Counted from the stretch's first letter, positions 8,025-16,826 are shown. The stretch is 35,009 bases of DNA from Streptacidiphilus melanogenes (GCF_000787835.1 NZ_BBPP01000061.1:1-35009); one strand, 5' to 3'. Translations and numbers: made by a program. Notes: generated from the sequence alone by a model not told the origin.

Positions 8025-8038
8025 TGCAAGGTCTTGCA
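8025..8038. promoter_or_regulatory. palindromic operator, LacI/MalR-like
   Basis: TGCAAG-GT-CTTGCA is a perfect 6+2+6 palindrome positioned at about +2 to +15 of the predicted transcript of the sugar importer. CTTGCA-containing palindromes are the type bound by MalR-like LacI-family repressors in Streptomyces. A related TTGCAG half-site occurs upstream at about 8100-8107. Binding here would block transcription when the sugar is absent. Confidence 0.5.
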
Positions 8039-8046
8039 GAGACAGG

Positions 8047-8075
8047 ACCATAACCTGATGGCAACTTGAGGCCAA
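8047..8075 (-). promoter_or_regulatory. probable promoter of the sugar-importer operon
   Basis: On the minus strand TTGGCC (8070-8075) and TATGGT (8047-8052) are 17 bp apart, a good housekeeping sigma-factor arrangement. Transcription would start near 8040, directly at the palindrome, with a leader of roughly 95 nt before the ATG at 7945. Confidence 0.5.
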
Positions 8076-8130
8076 GGGGTCGTGCTGCATTCAGATCTTG
8101 ACTGCAACCAGATTGTGGCCGCACTCAAGC

Positions 8131-8164
8131 CGAGGGGCCCACGGCTGTCGCCGTGAGCCCCTCG
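8131..8164 (-). terminator. terminator hairpin after the glutamate dehydrogenase gene
   Basis: Arms 8131-8145 and 8150-8164 pair over 8 bp, one mismatch, then 6 bp, with a four-base loop TGTC. It starts 24 bases beyond the GDH stop and separates it from the importer promoter. Confidence 0.75.
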
Positions 8165-8187
8165 AACGTGTTACGTCAGCCGATCAC

Positions 8188-11100
8188 TCAGCGCATCGAC
8201 CCGGTCCGCAGCAGCGTGCGGATGACCCGCATCGCGACGCTGAGGTTGGCCAGGTCGTACGACTCCGACGTCCTTATGTCGTCGAGCGTGGTCTTGGCCC
8301 GGTTGACCAGGGTCGCGTTGGCCTCGGCCCAGGCCTGGAACCGCTGCTCCGGCGTCGCACCCGGCTCGCCGTGACCCAGCAGGTCCGCGGTGAGCGTGGC
8401 GTGGGCCGCGAAGAGGTCCTCGCGGATCGCCGCGCGGGCCATCGACTGCCAGCGGTCCGTACGCGGCAGCTCGATGATCCGGTCCAGCAGCTCGGTGATC
8501 TGCAGACGCGAGCCGAGGTCGTAGTAGACCTCCGCGACGTCCAGCACGTCGGCGCCGTCCCGGTCCGCCACCTCGATGATGTCGAGTGACGGGAAGACCG
8601 ACGACATGCCGGCGCACTTGACCGCCAGCTCCTCCGGCACGCCGGCCTCGAGCAGCTCGTCCCGCACCGACTGGAACCACTCCAGGTCCGAGCCGCGGAC
8701 CAGCTCCGGCACCTTGCTCCAGACCAGGTTGGCCCGCTCGCGGAAGACCGCGATGGTCTCGGCGATGTCGAGCGGCTGGCGCCGGTTGTTGAGCAGCCAG
8801 CGGGTGGCGCGCTCGACCAGACGGCGCGCGTGCAGGCGCATCCGCGTCTGGATCTCGGCCGACACCTTGTTGTCCAGCGCCTCGATGGCCTGCCAGATGC
8901 CCTTGAGGTCGAAGATCGCGCGGGCCGCGGTGTGCGAGCGCACGACCTCCTCGTAGGTGGCGCCCGTCTCCTCGCGCAGACGGAAGGCGAAGGTCATGCC
9001 GCCGCGGTTGATGGTCTCGTTGACCACGACCGTGGTGATGATCTCCCGGCGCAGCGCGTGCGCGTCGATCTGGGTCTCGAACTTCTCCTGCAGCTGCGGC
9101 GGGAAGTACCGGTGCAGCTTGCCGCGCAGGTACGGGTCGTCGGGCAGGTCCGAGGCCAGGATCTCGTCGGCCAGGGTGATCTTCGTGTAGGCGAGGAGCA
9201 CCGCCAGCTCGGGCTGGGTCAGGCCACGCCCGGCCGCCGCGCGCTCACGCATCTGCGGGCCGGACGGCAGGAACTCCAGCGCGCGGTTGAGGTGGCCCTC
9301 GCTCGCGAGCCTGCGCATCAGGCGCTGGTGCACGTTGACCATGCTGGGCGCCTGGGCGACCGCGTTGGCCAGCGCCACGTTCTGCGCGTAGTTGTTGGTG
9401 AGGACGTGCTCGCCGACCTCGTCGGTCATCTCGGCCAGCAGCGCGTTGCGCTGCTTGACCGTCATGTCCCCGTCGGTGACCACCTGGTTGAGCAGGATCT
9501 TGATGTTGACCTCGTGGTCCGAGGTGTCCACGCCCGCCGAGTTGTCGATGGCGTCGGTGTTGACCTTGCCGCCCTCGCCGCTGTTGCCGACGGTCGCGAA
9601 CTCGATCCGGCCCAGCTGGGTCGCGCCCAGGTTGCCGCCCTCGCCGAGCACCTTGACCCGCAGCTCGCCGCCGTTGACGCGGATCGCGTCGTTGGCCTTG
9701 TCGCCGACCTCGGCGTTGTTCTCCGCCGTCGCCTTGACGTAGGTGCCGATGCCGCCGTTCCACAGCAGGTCGACCGGGGAGAGCAGGATCGCCTTCATCA
9801 GCTCGGCCGGGGTGAGCCGGGCGAAGCCCGCCTCGATGCCCAGCGCCTCGCGCATCTGCGGGGTGATGCTGATCGACTTGGCGCTGCGCGGGAAGACACC
9901 GCCACCGGCCGAGATCAGCTCGGTGTTGTAGTCCTCCCAGGAGCTGCGCGACAGGTCGAACATCCGCTTGCGCTCGGCGAAGGAGGCGGCCGCGTCCGGG
10001 TTCGGGTCCACGAAGATGTGGCGGTGGTCGAAGGCGGCCACCAGACGGATGTGCTCGCTCAGCAGCATGCCGTTGCCGAAGACGTCGCCGGACATGTCAC
10101 CGACGCCGACGACGGTGAAGTCCTCGTTCTGGGTGTCGTGGCCCAGCTCGCGGAAGTGGCGCTTGACCGACTCCCACGCACCGCGGGCGGTGATGCCCAT
10201 GCCCTTGTGGTCGTAGCCGGCCGAGCCGCCGGAGGCGAAGGCGTCGCCCAGCCAGAAGCCGTAGTCGCCCGCCACGCCGTTGGCGATGTCGGAGAAGGTC
10301 GCGGTGCCCTTGTCGGCGGCGACGACCAGGTAGGTGTCGTCACCGTCGTGGCGGACCACGTCCTTGGGCGGCACGACCTCGCCGGCGACCAGGTTGTCGG
10401 TGATGTCGAGCAGCCCGGAGATGAAGGTCTTGTAGGACGAGATGCCCTCGTCCAGCCAGGCCTGCCGGTCCGCCTGCGGGTCCGGCAGCTGCTTGGCGAA
10501 GAAGCCGCCCTTGGAGCCGACCGGCACGATGACGGTGTTCTTCACCATCTGCGCCTTGACCAGACCGAGGATCTCGGTACGGAAGTCCTCACGGCGGTCG
10601 GACCAGCGCAGACCGCCGCGGGCGACCTTGCCGAAGCGCAGGTGCACACCCTCGACCTGCGGCGAGTAGACCCAGATCTCGTAGGCGGGGCGCGGGGCCG
10701 GCAGGTCCGGGATGGCCTGCGGGTCGAACTTCATCGACACGTAGGCGTGCGGCTCGCCGTTCTCGCCGCGCTGGAAGAAGTTGGTGCGCAGGGTGGCCCG
10801 GATCAGCGACAGGAACGAGCGCAGGATGCGGTCCTCGTCGAGGCTGACGACCTGGTCGAGCGCGAAGTCCAGCTCCTCCAGCAGGCCCTCGATCAGCTCG
10901 GCGGCGCTGTGCGTGTGCGCCGGGGAGAGCCGGGCCTCGAAGAGGTTCACCAGCAGGCGGGTGACGTGGACGTTGCCCAGGAGCGCGTCCTCCATGTAGT
11001 CCTGCGAGAAGGCCACACCGGCCTGGCGCAGGTACTTGGCGTAGGCGCGCAGCACCATGGCCTGACGCCAGGTCAGGCCGGAGCGCAGGACCAGGGAGTT

Positions 11101-13074
11101 GAAGCCGTCGTTCTCGGCCTTCCCGGTCCAGACGGCGGCGAAGGTCTCCTGGAAACGCTCGCGGCTCTCGTCGGTGATGGAGTCGGCGACCTCGGGGCGC
11201 AGCTTCAGGCCGAAGTCGTAGACCCAGGCGACGGTGCCGTCGGTGCGGCGCAGCTCGTAGGGGTGCTCGTCGAGCACCTCGACGCCCAGGCGGGACAGGA
11301 CCGGCAGCACCTCGGTGAGGGAGACTGAGCCGCCCTCCCAGTAGATCTTGAAGCGGCGCTCGTCGGCCTCGGCGTCGACCGGCTGGTAGAGGTTCAGCCG
11401 GAAGTCGCCGGCGCCGCTGAGCGACTCCAGCTGGCGCAGGTCCGCGACGCCGGTGGCCGGGGTGAAGTCGGCGCGGTAGCCGTCGGGGAAGGCGTTGTTG
11501 TAACGGCGCGAGGCCTCGGCGGCGCGCTCCTCGCCGCACTCGCGGATCAGCACCTCGTTGAAGCCGTCCGCCCAGGAGCGGGCGGTCTCGGCCAGCTTGG
11601 CCTCCAGCCGCTCGACGTCCTGCTCGGTCAGGTGCGGCAGCTCGGTGCCGGCCGGGACGCGGATGACGAAGTGCAGACGGGCCAGGACCGACTCGGTGTT
11701 CCACGCGGTGTAGTCGATGGTGGAGCCGCCGAGCTCCTGCATCAGCAGGTCCATCAGGCGCAGCCGGACGCGGGTGGTGTAGCGGTCACGCGGCAGGTAG
11801 ACCAGCGCGGAGAAGTAGCGGCCGTACTCGTCCTGACGCAGGAACAGGCGCAGCTTGCGGCGTTCCTGCAGGTACAGCACGGAGTGGGCGATGGAGAGCA
11901 GCTCGTCGACCGGCGTCTGGAAGAGCTCGTCGCGGGGGTACGTCTCCAGGATCTGGACCAGGTCGCGGCCGTCGTGGCTCTCGGCGCTGAAACCGGACTC
12001 GGCCAGCACCTCCTGCACCTTGCGCCGGGCCACCGGGACCCGGTTGACCGACTCGGTGTAGGCGGCGGCGGACAGCAGGCCGAGGAAGCGGCGCTCGCCG
12101 ACGACGTTGCCCTGGGCGTCGAACTTCTTGATGCCGACGTAGTCCAGGTAGGACGGGCGGTGCACGGTGGCGCGGCTGTTGGCCTTGGTCAGCACCAGCA
12201 GCTTCTGCTCGCGGGCCTTGGCGCGGGCCGGCGCGGTCAGGCGGCCGAATGAGGAGGAGTCGCCGGCCTTCGGGTCGGAGCGCAGGATGCCGAGGCCGGT
12301 GCCGGCGACGGCGTGCAGCGCGTCCTCGCCGTCCGGGGTCTGCACCAGGTCGTACTCGCGGTAGCCGAGGAAGGTGAAGTGGTCGTCGGCGAGCCAGCGC
12401 AGCAGGTCCCAGGTCTCCGCGACCTCCTGCTCCTCGAGACCGGTCGGCGGGGTCTCGCGCAGTTCGTCGGCGAGGCGCAGCGCGGACTCGCGCATCTTGC
12501 TCCAGTCCTCGACGACCTCGCGGACGTCGCCGAGAACGCGGCGCAGGTCGGACTCGATGGCGCGCAGGTCGTCGCGGTCCGTCTCGCGGTCGATCTCGAT
12601 GTGCATCCAGGACTCGACCAGCGCGTCGGCCGGACGCTTCTTGTCGCAGGCGTCCAGGTCGAGGATCTCGATGAGCTTGCCGGTGATGTCGCGGCGGACG
12701 ACCATCTGCGGGTGGATCACGACGTGGATGCCGCGGTCCTGGCGGGTCAGCTCGTTGGTGACCGAGTCGACCAGGAAGGGCATGTCGTCGGTGACGATCT
12801 CCACGACCGTGTGGCCGCAGGACCAGCTGTTCTCCTCGACGGTCGGGGTGTAGACCCGGACCTCGACGGCGCCCTGCGGGCGCTTGGTGGCGAGCCGGTA
12901 GTGGGAGGCCGCCGCACCGTAGACGTCGACCGGGTCCCGGTCGAGAAGGTCCTCGGGGGCCGTGTGCAGGTAGTAGTGCTTCAGGTACGAGGCAAGGGCG
13001 CCGTTGCCGAGCGCCTCTCCCTGAGCCGCCTTGCTGAGCAGTTCGGCCTTAGCTGCGTCCAGCTGGGTCTGCAT
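8188..13074 (-). CDS. gdhB: NAD-specific glutamate dehydrogenase, large (180-kDa class)
   Basis: A 1628-residue cytoplasmic enzyme that converts glutamate to 2-oxoglutarate and ammonia with NAD. The length and architecture match the large GDH class known from Streptomyces clavuligerus: a long N-terminal regulatory region with ACT-like parts, the catalytic core and a C-terminal helical domain. Core motifs visible are VEGVHLRFGKVARGGLRWSD, VPVGSKGGFF (substrate-binding lysine loop), VVGVGDMSGDVFGNGMLLS (dinucleotide fold) and LLWNGGIGTYVKA. The ATG at 13074 begins MQTQLDAAKAELL and has AGGAG about ten bases upstream; the longer reading to 13182 has no family support. The gene follows pruA in the same direction across 271 bp with a possible promoter of its own. 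The symbol is used in the sense of the NAD-dependent large enzyme; naming varies between genomes. Confidence 0.95.
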   Translation of the reverse strand: MQTQLDAAKAELLSKAAQGEALGNGALASYLKHYYLHTAPEDLLDRDPVDVYGAAASHYRLATKRPQGAVEVRVYTPTVEENSWSCGHTVVEIVTDDMPFLVDSVTNELTRQDRGIHVVIHPQMVVRRDITGKLIEILDLDACDKKRPADALVESWMHIEIDRETDRDDLRAIESDLRRVLGDVREVVEDWSKMRESALRLADELRETPPTGLEEQEVAETWDLLRWLADDHFTFLGYREYDLVQTPDGEDALHAVAGTGLGILRSDPKAGDSSSFGRLTAPARAKAREQKLLVLTKANSRATVHRPSYLDYVGIKKFDAQGNVVGERRFLGLLSAAAYTESVNRVPVARRKVQEVLAESGFSAESHDGRDLVQILETYPRDELFQTPVDELLSIAHSVLYLQERRKLRLFLRQDEYGRYFSALVYLPRDRYTTRVRLRLMDLLMQELGGSTIDYTAWNTESVLARLHFVIRVPAGTELPHLTEQDVERLEAKLAETARSWADGFNEVLIRECGEERAAEASRRYNNAFPDGYRADFTPATGVADLRQLESLSGAGDFRLNLYQPVDAEADERRFKIYWEGGSVSLTEVLPVLSRLGVEVLDEHPYELRRTDGTVAWVYDFGLKLRPEVADSITDESRERFQETFAAVWTGKAENDGFNSLVLRSGLTWRQAMVLRAYAKYLRQAGVAFSQDYMEDALLGNVHVTRLLVNLFEARLSPAHTHSAAELIEGLLEELDFALDQVVSLDEDRILRSFLSLIRATLRTNFFQRGENGEPHAYVSMKFDPQAIPDLPAPRPAYEIWVYSPQVEGVHLRFGKVARGGLRWSDRREDFRTEILGLVKAQMVKNTVIVPVGSKGGFFAKQLPDPQADRQAWLDEGISSYKTFISGLLDITDNLVAGEVVPPKDVVRHDGDDTYLVVAADKGTATFSDIANGVAGDYGFWLGDAFASGGSAGYDHKGMGITARGAWESVKRHFRELGHDTQNEDFTVVGVGDMSGDVFGNGMLLSEHIRLVAAFDHRHIFVDPNPDAAASFAERKRMFDLSRSSWEDYNTELISAGGGVFPRSAKSISITPQMREALGIEAGFARLTPAELMKAILLSPVDLLWNGGIGTYVKATAENNAEVGDKANDAIRVNGGELRVKVLGEGGNLGATQLGRIEFATVGNSGEGGKVNTDAIDNSAGVDTSDHEVNIKILLNQVVTDGDMTVKQRNALLAEMTDEVGEHVLTNNYAQNVALANAVAQAPSMVNVHQRLMRRLASEGHLNRALEFLPSGPQMRERAAAGRGLTQPELAVLLAYTKITLADEILASDLPDDPYLRGKLHRYFPPQLQEKFETQIDAHALRREIITTVVVNETINRGGMTFAFRLREETGATYEEVVRSHTAARAIFDLKGIWQAIEALDNKVSAEIQTRMRLHARRLVERATRWLLNNRRQPLDIAETIAVFRERANLVWSKVPELVRGSDLEWFQSVRDELLEAGVPEELAVKCAGMSSVFPSLDIIEVADRDGADVLDVAEVYYDLGSRLQITELLDRIIELPRTDRWQSMARAAIREDLFAAHATLTADLLGHGEPGATPEQRFQAWAEANATLVNRAKTTLDDIRTSESYDLANLSVAMRVIRTLLRTGSMR

Positions 13075-13221
13075 GACTATCTGGCTCCTGTCGCGCGCCG
13101 TTGCGTGACCTGGTGGGTGCGGTTGCATGGATCTGCATGGAGTTGCGCATGATCCACCGGGTCTGTCCCTATCCTCCCTCATCGCGAGGGATGGTCGGTC
13201 CGGCCCCGGTGGTTCCGGTCG

Positions 13222-13250
13222 AGCCTAACTTGGGTAGGAGACCGTGTCCC
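13222..13250 (-). promoter_or_regulatory. possible promoter of the glutamate dehydrogenase gene
   Basis: On the minus strand GGGACA (13245-13250) and TAGGCT (13222-13227) are 17 bp apart, giving a start near 13215 and a leader of about 140 nt. The rest of the 13075-13345 gap holds only weak short hairpins: 13313-13335 just after pruA, and a 6-bp stem in the leader around 13171-13187. Read-through from pruA is therefore possible. Confidence 0.35.
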
Positions 13251-13345
13251 GGGCCGATTCGGTGCACTGCGTCAGGATCTTTGGTACCGGCTGTACGACT
13301 TGTCCAAGGGGAATCCACCCCTCCTTCACGTGGATCGAACGACCC

Positions 13346-14983
13346 TCACCCCATGTGCGGATACCGGTGGTCGGTCGGCGGCAGAAACGTCTCCTTGATC
13401 GAACGCGTGGACGTCCATCGCAGAAGGTTCTGCCCGGCGCCCGCCTTGTCGTTCGTCCCCGACGCCCGGCCGCCGCCGAAGGGCTGCTGGCCGACGACGG
13501 CGCCGGTCGGCTTGTCGTTGACGTAGAAGTTCCCGGCCGCGAACCGCAGCCGGTCCGTGGCCCGGGCGATCGCGGCGCGGTCCTGCGCGACGACCGCGCC
13601 GGTCAGCGCGTAGGGCGCGGTGCCGTCCACCAGGTCGAGGGTCTGCTCCCAGCGGGCGTCGTCGTAGACGTGGACCGCGAGGACCGGGCCGAACAGTTCG
13701 GTGGAGAAGATCTCCTGCCGCGGGTCGGTGCCGATGACCACGGTGGGCTCGACGAAGTAGCCGATGGCGTCGTCGCTGTGACCCCCGACGACGATGTCCA
13801 GGCTGTGCACGTCCCGGGCACGGGCGATCGCCCCGACGTTCTTGGCATAGGCGCGGTCGTCGATCAGCGCCCCCATGAAGTTGGACAGATCGGACACATC
13901 GCCGACGGGCAGGGACCGCACCTCGTCGAGGAGGTCGCCCTTCATGGCCTGCCACACGCTGCGCGGAACGTAGGCCCGGGAGGCCGCCGAGCACTTCTGC
14001 CCCTGGTACTCGAAGGCCCCGCGGATCAGCGCCGTCCGCAGCACCGCCGGATCCGCACTCGGGTGGGCGAGGACGAAGTCCTTGCCGCCGGTCTCGCCGA
14101 CCAGGCGCGGATAGCTCGCGTAGCGGCCGATGTTCTGCCCCACCCGCCCCCACAGCGCCTGGAACGTCGTGGTGGAGCCGGTGAAGTGGACCCCGGCCAG
14201 GGCGGGGTGCGTCAGCGCCACCTCGGAGACGGCCCGCCCGTCCCCCGTCACCATGTTGACCACCCCGGGCGGCAGCCCCGCCGCCTCCAGCACCCGCATC
14301 AGGTACCAGGCCGAGAGCGTCTGTGTCGGCGACGGCTTCCACACCACGGTGTTGCCCATCAGCGCCGGAGCGGTCGGCAGGTTGCCCGCGATGGCCGTGA
14401 AGTTGAACGGCGTGATCGCGCAGACGAAGCCCTCCAGCGGCCGGTGGTCCATCCGGTTCCACACCCCGGGGCCGCTGACCGGCTGCTCGGCCAGGATCCG
14501 GCGGGCGAAGTGCACGTTCCAGCGCCAGAAGTCGACCAGCTCGCACGGGGCGTCGATCTCGGCCTGCTGCGCTGTCTTGGACTGCCCGAGCATCGTCGCC
14601 GCCGCGACCGTCTCCCGATACGGACCGGCCAGCAGCTCGGCGGCCTTCAGGAAGACCGCGGCCCGGTCGTCGAACGAGAGCGCACGCCAGGCCGGGGCGG
14701 CCTGCAGCGCCGCCTCCACCGCCTGCCCCACGTCCTCGGCCGTCGCGTTGCCGAGCACGCCCAGCCGCGCAGAGTGGTGGTGCGGCTGCACGACGTCGAT
14801 CCGCTCGCCACCGCCCAGGCGCTGGGCGCCGCCGACCGTCATCATCAGCGGCGTGTCGGTGGCTGCGGCCAGCTCCGCCAACCGCCCCTCCAGCCGTGCC
14901 CGTTCCGGGCTGCCGGGGGCGTAGCTGTGGACCGGCTCGTTCAGCGGCTCCGGAACACTGGTGATTCCGTCCATTTCTGACAT
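13346..14983 (-). CDS. pruA: L-glutamate gamma-semialdehyde (1-pyrroline-5-carboxylate) dehydrogenase
   Basis: A 545-residue aldehyde dehydrogenase that oxidises P5C/glutamate semialdehyde to glutamate with NAD, the second step of proline breakdown. Visible are the cofactor region VCAITPFNFTAIAGNLP (from 187), the general-base segment LVGETGGKD with Glu297, the catalytic cysteine in YQGQKCSAAS (Cys331), and the C-terminal FGGGRASGTNDKAG with an ending WTSTRSIKETF typical of PruA. Two starts are possible: ATG 14983, or ATG 14974 reading MDGITSVPEPLNEP, which resembles the usual Streptomyces start. Neither has a clear ribosome site. The upstream HAD gene ends only seven bases before 14983, so translation is probably coupled. 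The product feeds the glutamate dehydrogenase encoded directly downstream. No proline dehydrogenase gene lies in the window. Confidence 0.93.
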   Translation of the reverse strand: MSEMDGITSVPEPLNEPVHSYAPGSPERARLEGRLAELAAATDTPLMMTVGGAQRLGGGERIDVVQPHHHSARLGVLGNATAEDVGQAVEAALQAAPAWRALSFDDRAAVFLKAAELLAGPYRETVAAATMLGQSKTAQQAEIDAPCELVDFWRWNVHFARRILAEQPVSGPGVWNRMDHRPLEGFVCAITPFNFTAIAGNLPTAPALMGNTVVWKPSPTQTLSAWYLMRVLEAAGLPPGVVNMVTGDGRAVSEVALTHPALAGVHFTGSTTTFQALWGRVGQNIGRYASYPRLVGETGGKDFVLAHPSADPAVLRTALIRGAFEYQGQKCSAASRAYVPRSVWQAMKGDLLDEVRSLPVGDVSDLSNFMGALIDDRAYAKNVGAIARARDVHSLDIVVGGHSDDAIGYFVEPTVVIGTDPRQEIFSTELFGPVLAVHVYDDARWEQTLDLVDGTAPYALTGAVVAQDRAAIARATDRLRFAAGNFYVNDKPTGAVVGQQPFGGGRASGTNDKAGAGQNLLRWTSTRSIKETFLPPTDHRYPHMG

Positions 14984-14990
14984 ACGGTCA

Positions 14991-15641
14991 TCATGCGACC
15001 AGCTCCTCCGCCAGGGAGACAGCCTCGGCCAGAGTGTCGGCCACCGGCACCCCGATGCGCGACAACCCGCGCCGCGAACCGGCCCCGCCGGTGTACAGCA
15101 CCGACCGCACACCGGCCTCGGCGGCGGCGGCCGCGTCGTCCGGCACGTCACCGATCAGCACCGTGCGGGCCGGATCCACCGCATCCCCCAGCGCGACCAG
15201 GTGACGCACCAGGTACTGCCCCTTGCCCGACGTCCCCGAGGTGCCGTCCCGGCCGTCGACCCGGCGGAAGTGCCCGTCGATCCCGAAGCTGCGCACCAGC
15301 GGCACCAGCTCCTCGTGCCCGTACATCGACAGCAGCGACTGGGACCGCCCGGAGGCAAGCAGCTCCAGCGCCCCGGCGGCCAGCCCGCAGGAGACGCGCA
15401 GCGCGGTGTAGTGGGTGTGGAAGACGGCATCCATCCGCTCCCACTCCTGCTGCGAGGGCGTCCGCCCGATCCGGTCGGCGTAGCAGTCGATGACCGGTAT
15501 CCGGTACCACTCGCGGTACTCCTCCACCGTCATCGGCGGCAGGCCGATCTCGCCGAAGGCGGCGTTGCTCGCCTCGACGACCGCGGAGATGTCGTCGAAG
15601 AGGGTGCCGTTCCAGTCCCAGACGATGTGTGGTGGATGCAT
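14991..15641 (-). CDS. HAD-superfamily hydrolase (phosphoglycolate-phosphatase-like)
   Basis: A 216-residue soluble protein of the haloacid dehalogenase superfamily with a helical cap. Motif I is VWDWNGTLFDD (nucleophile Asp9). Motif II is the serine of LLSMYGHEEL, motif III the lysine of GKGQYLV, and motif IV reads GDVPDDAAAAAEAG. Motif I has Asn11 where phosphatases normally have the acid/base Asp (DxN rather than DxD). Members of this subgroup are annotated as phosphatases, but the substrate is unknown. The ATG at 15641 was chosen because family proteins begin just before motif I; a TTG at 15671 directly after the DUF6912 stop would add ten residues and is a real alternative. It is the middle gene of a tight three-gene set ending in pruA. 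Confidence 0.82.
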   Translation of the reverse strand: MHPPHIVWDWNGTLFDDISAVVEASNAAFGEIGLPPMTVEEYREWYRIPVIDCYADRIGRTPSQQEWERMDAVFHTHYTALRVSCGLAAGALELLASGRSQSLLSMYGHEELVPLVRSFGIDGHFRRVDGRDGTSGTSGKGQYLVRHLVALGDAVDPARTVLIGDVPDDAAAAAEAGVRSVLYTGGAGSRRGLSRIGVPVADTLAEAVSLAEELVA

Positions 15642-15671
15642 GAGCAGGACGTTATCTCGCAGGTCTGACAA

Positions 15672-16187
15672 TCACGGCAACAGCCCGGGAATCTCCTGCG
15701 TCGCGAACCAGAGCAGCTCGTGGTCCTCGGCGCCGTCCACGGTGAAGCGCGCGTCCTCGTCCCCCGCGTCGGCCGAGGGCAGCGCGAGCGCGGCGGCCGC
15801 GACGTCCTCCAGCACCTCCGCGTCGTCCGCGTCGGCGTGCACGGACGCGGCCTTCGCGAGCTGCAGCGGCTCGTTCAACCGGACCGCGCCGAGCGCGGCG
15901 GCCTCCTCGTGCTCGGCCTGCACGTTCAGCACGACCGCGCCGTCCGGCACGTCCGCCGCCACGACCACCCGCCGCCGCGGCGCGTCCGGCTCCTCGGCCA
16001 GCATCCGCAGCGAGGCCAGCGAGGCACGGACCAGCGCGGCGTACTCCAGCTCCTCGATGTCGTCGCTGAGGTACCACTCGCGCAGCGCCGGCGTCACGGC
16101 ATACGCCCGCAACGGCGGCGGCGCGACGGAGCCGTCGGCATGAGCCTTGGCAAGACCGGTCAGGGTGAGGGGCACGTAGACGCGCAT
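15672..16187 (-). CDS. DUF6912-like conserved actinobacterial protein
   Basis: A 171-residue protein beginning MRVYVPLTLTGLAKAHADG, with AYAVTPALREWYLSDDIEELEYAAL in the middle (given here in pieces: AYAVTPALREWYL, then DDIEELEYAALVRASLASL). This is the pattern of a conserved actinobacterial family with no known function. The rest is rich in Ala, Asp and Glu, has no membrane segment and no signal peptide, and ends WFATQEIPGLLP. The ATG at 16187 lies six bases after a TATCCT box, so the message is probably leaderless; extensions to 16319 lack support. It is the first gene of the operon with the HAD hydrolase and pruA, its stop touching the next possible start. A role in proline or glutamate metabolism is only suggested by position. 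Confidence 0.72.
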   Translation of the reverse strand: MRVYVPLTLTGLAKAHADGSVAPPPLRAYAVTPALREWYLSDDIEELEYAALVRASLASLRMLAEEPDAPRRRVVVAADVPDGAVVLNVQAEHEEAAALGAVRLNEPLQLAKAASVHADADDAEVLEDVAAAALALPSADAGDEDARFTVDGAEDHELLWFATQEIPGLLP

Positions 16188-16193
16188 GCGCTC

Positions 16194-16199
16194 AGGATA
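16194..16199 (-). promoter_or_regulatory. -10 box of a leaderless promoter for the DUF6912-HAD-pruA operon
   Basis: TATCCT on the minus strand fits the actinobacterial TANNNT -10 consensus and ends six bases before the ATG at 16187, the spacing expected when transcription starts at the A of the start codon. No good -35 is visible. The rest of the divergent gap 16200-16409 shows no further clear element; a weak TTGTTC-18-TACACG pair ends about 12 bases before the plus-strand gene. Confidence 0.4.
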
Positions 16200-16409
16200 A
16201 GGCGTCAACGCGACCCCACGACGCCGGTTGCGCAACGTCATCGATTGAGTGGCATTCCGTCGCTCTACGTGACCGGCGTCGGATGGAGTCGCTACCCATC
16301 GCCGCAGCTCAGACGGCATTTTTCACTCGGATAAGTGATTCTCCAGAGGCCACGGCGGCCCACGCGAAGATCCTTGTTCGCCACCATCTGTCACAGATAC
16401 ACGTCTGCC

Positions 16410-16823
16410 ATGACGACGCACACCGGCAACGTTCGCATCGGCCGCATCCACGGTGTCGGCGCCAGGCGCAGGCCGACGCCGTGCACGACACCCCAGAACC
16501 CGCTGGCGCGCGCCTACGCGCAACGGCTGCTGGAGGTCCTCACCGGCCTGCGCCCGCAGGAACAGCTGCTGGCCTTCGCGACGGAGGACGTCTACGACCG
16601 CGTCCGGACCCTGCGGGCCCTCGGCTGCCTCCGTGCGGACGGCTGCCGCCCGCTGTTGCAGCGGGTCTTCGACTCCGCGCCCCGGCAGGACGCCCTGGAA
16701 GTCACGGCCCTGATCCGCGTGGGCGCCCGGACGGAGACCCTCGCCTTCCGGCTCGAGTGCCGCGCCCTGAGGCGCAGTCAGAACGTGACGTGGCGCTTCA
16801 CCGCGCTGGAGTCACGGTGGTGA
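16410..16823 (+). CDS. Rv3235-like small conserved protein
   Basis: A 137-residue basic protein resembling the Rv3235 family found near secA in actinobacteria. The N-terminal 30 residues are Arg/Pro/Thr-rich and probably disordered. From about residue 33 (ARAYAQRLLEVLTGLRPQEQLLAFATEDVYDRV) a compact alpha/beta domain follows; the key part is LTGLRPQEQLLAFATEDVYD. The end reads TWRFTALESRW, giving a domain of about 100 residues. There is no signal peptide or membrane helix. Function is unknown; a link with the translocase is suggested only by location. The ATG at 16410 was chosen by length and composition; a GTG at 16335 would add 25 residues without a ribosome site. It converges on secA with a perfect hairpin between the two. 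Confidence 0.7.
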   Translation: MTTHTGNVRIGRIHGVGARRRPTPCTTPQNPLARAYAQRLLEVLTGLRPQEQLLAFATEDVYDRVRTLRALGCLRADGCRPLLQRVFDSAPRQDALEVTALIRVGARTETLAFRLECRALRRSQNVTWRFTALESRW

Positions 16824-16826
16824 AAG

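Noticed and set aside
8830-11328. Long open frame of 832 codons on the plus strand
   Set aside because: Antisense shadow of glutamate dehydrogenase with no recognisable domain.
13313-13335. Terminator after pruA
   Set aside because: Only a 6-bp stem with an 11-base loop; too weak to call.
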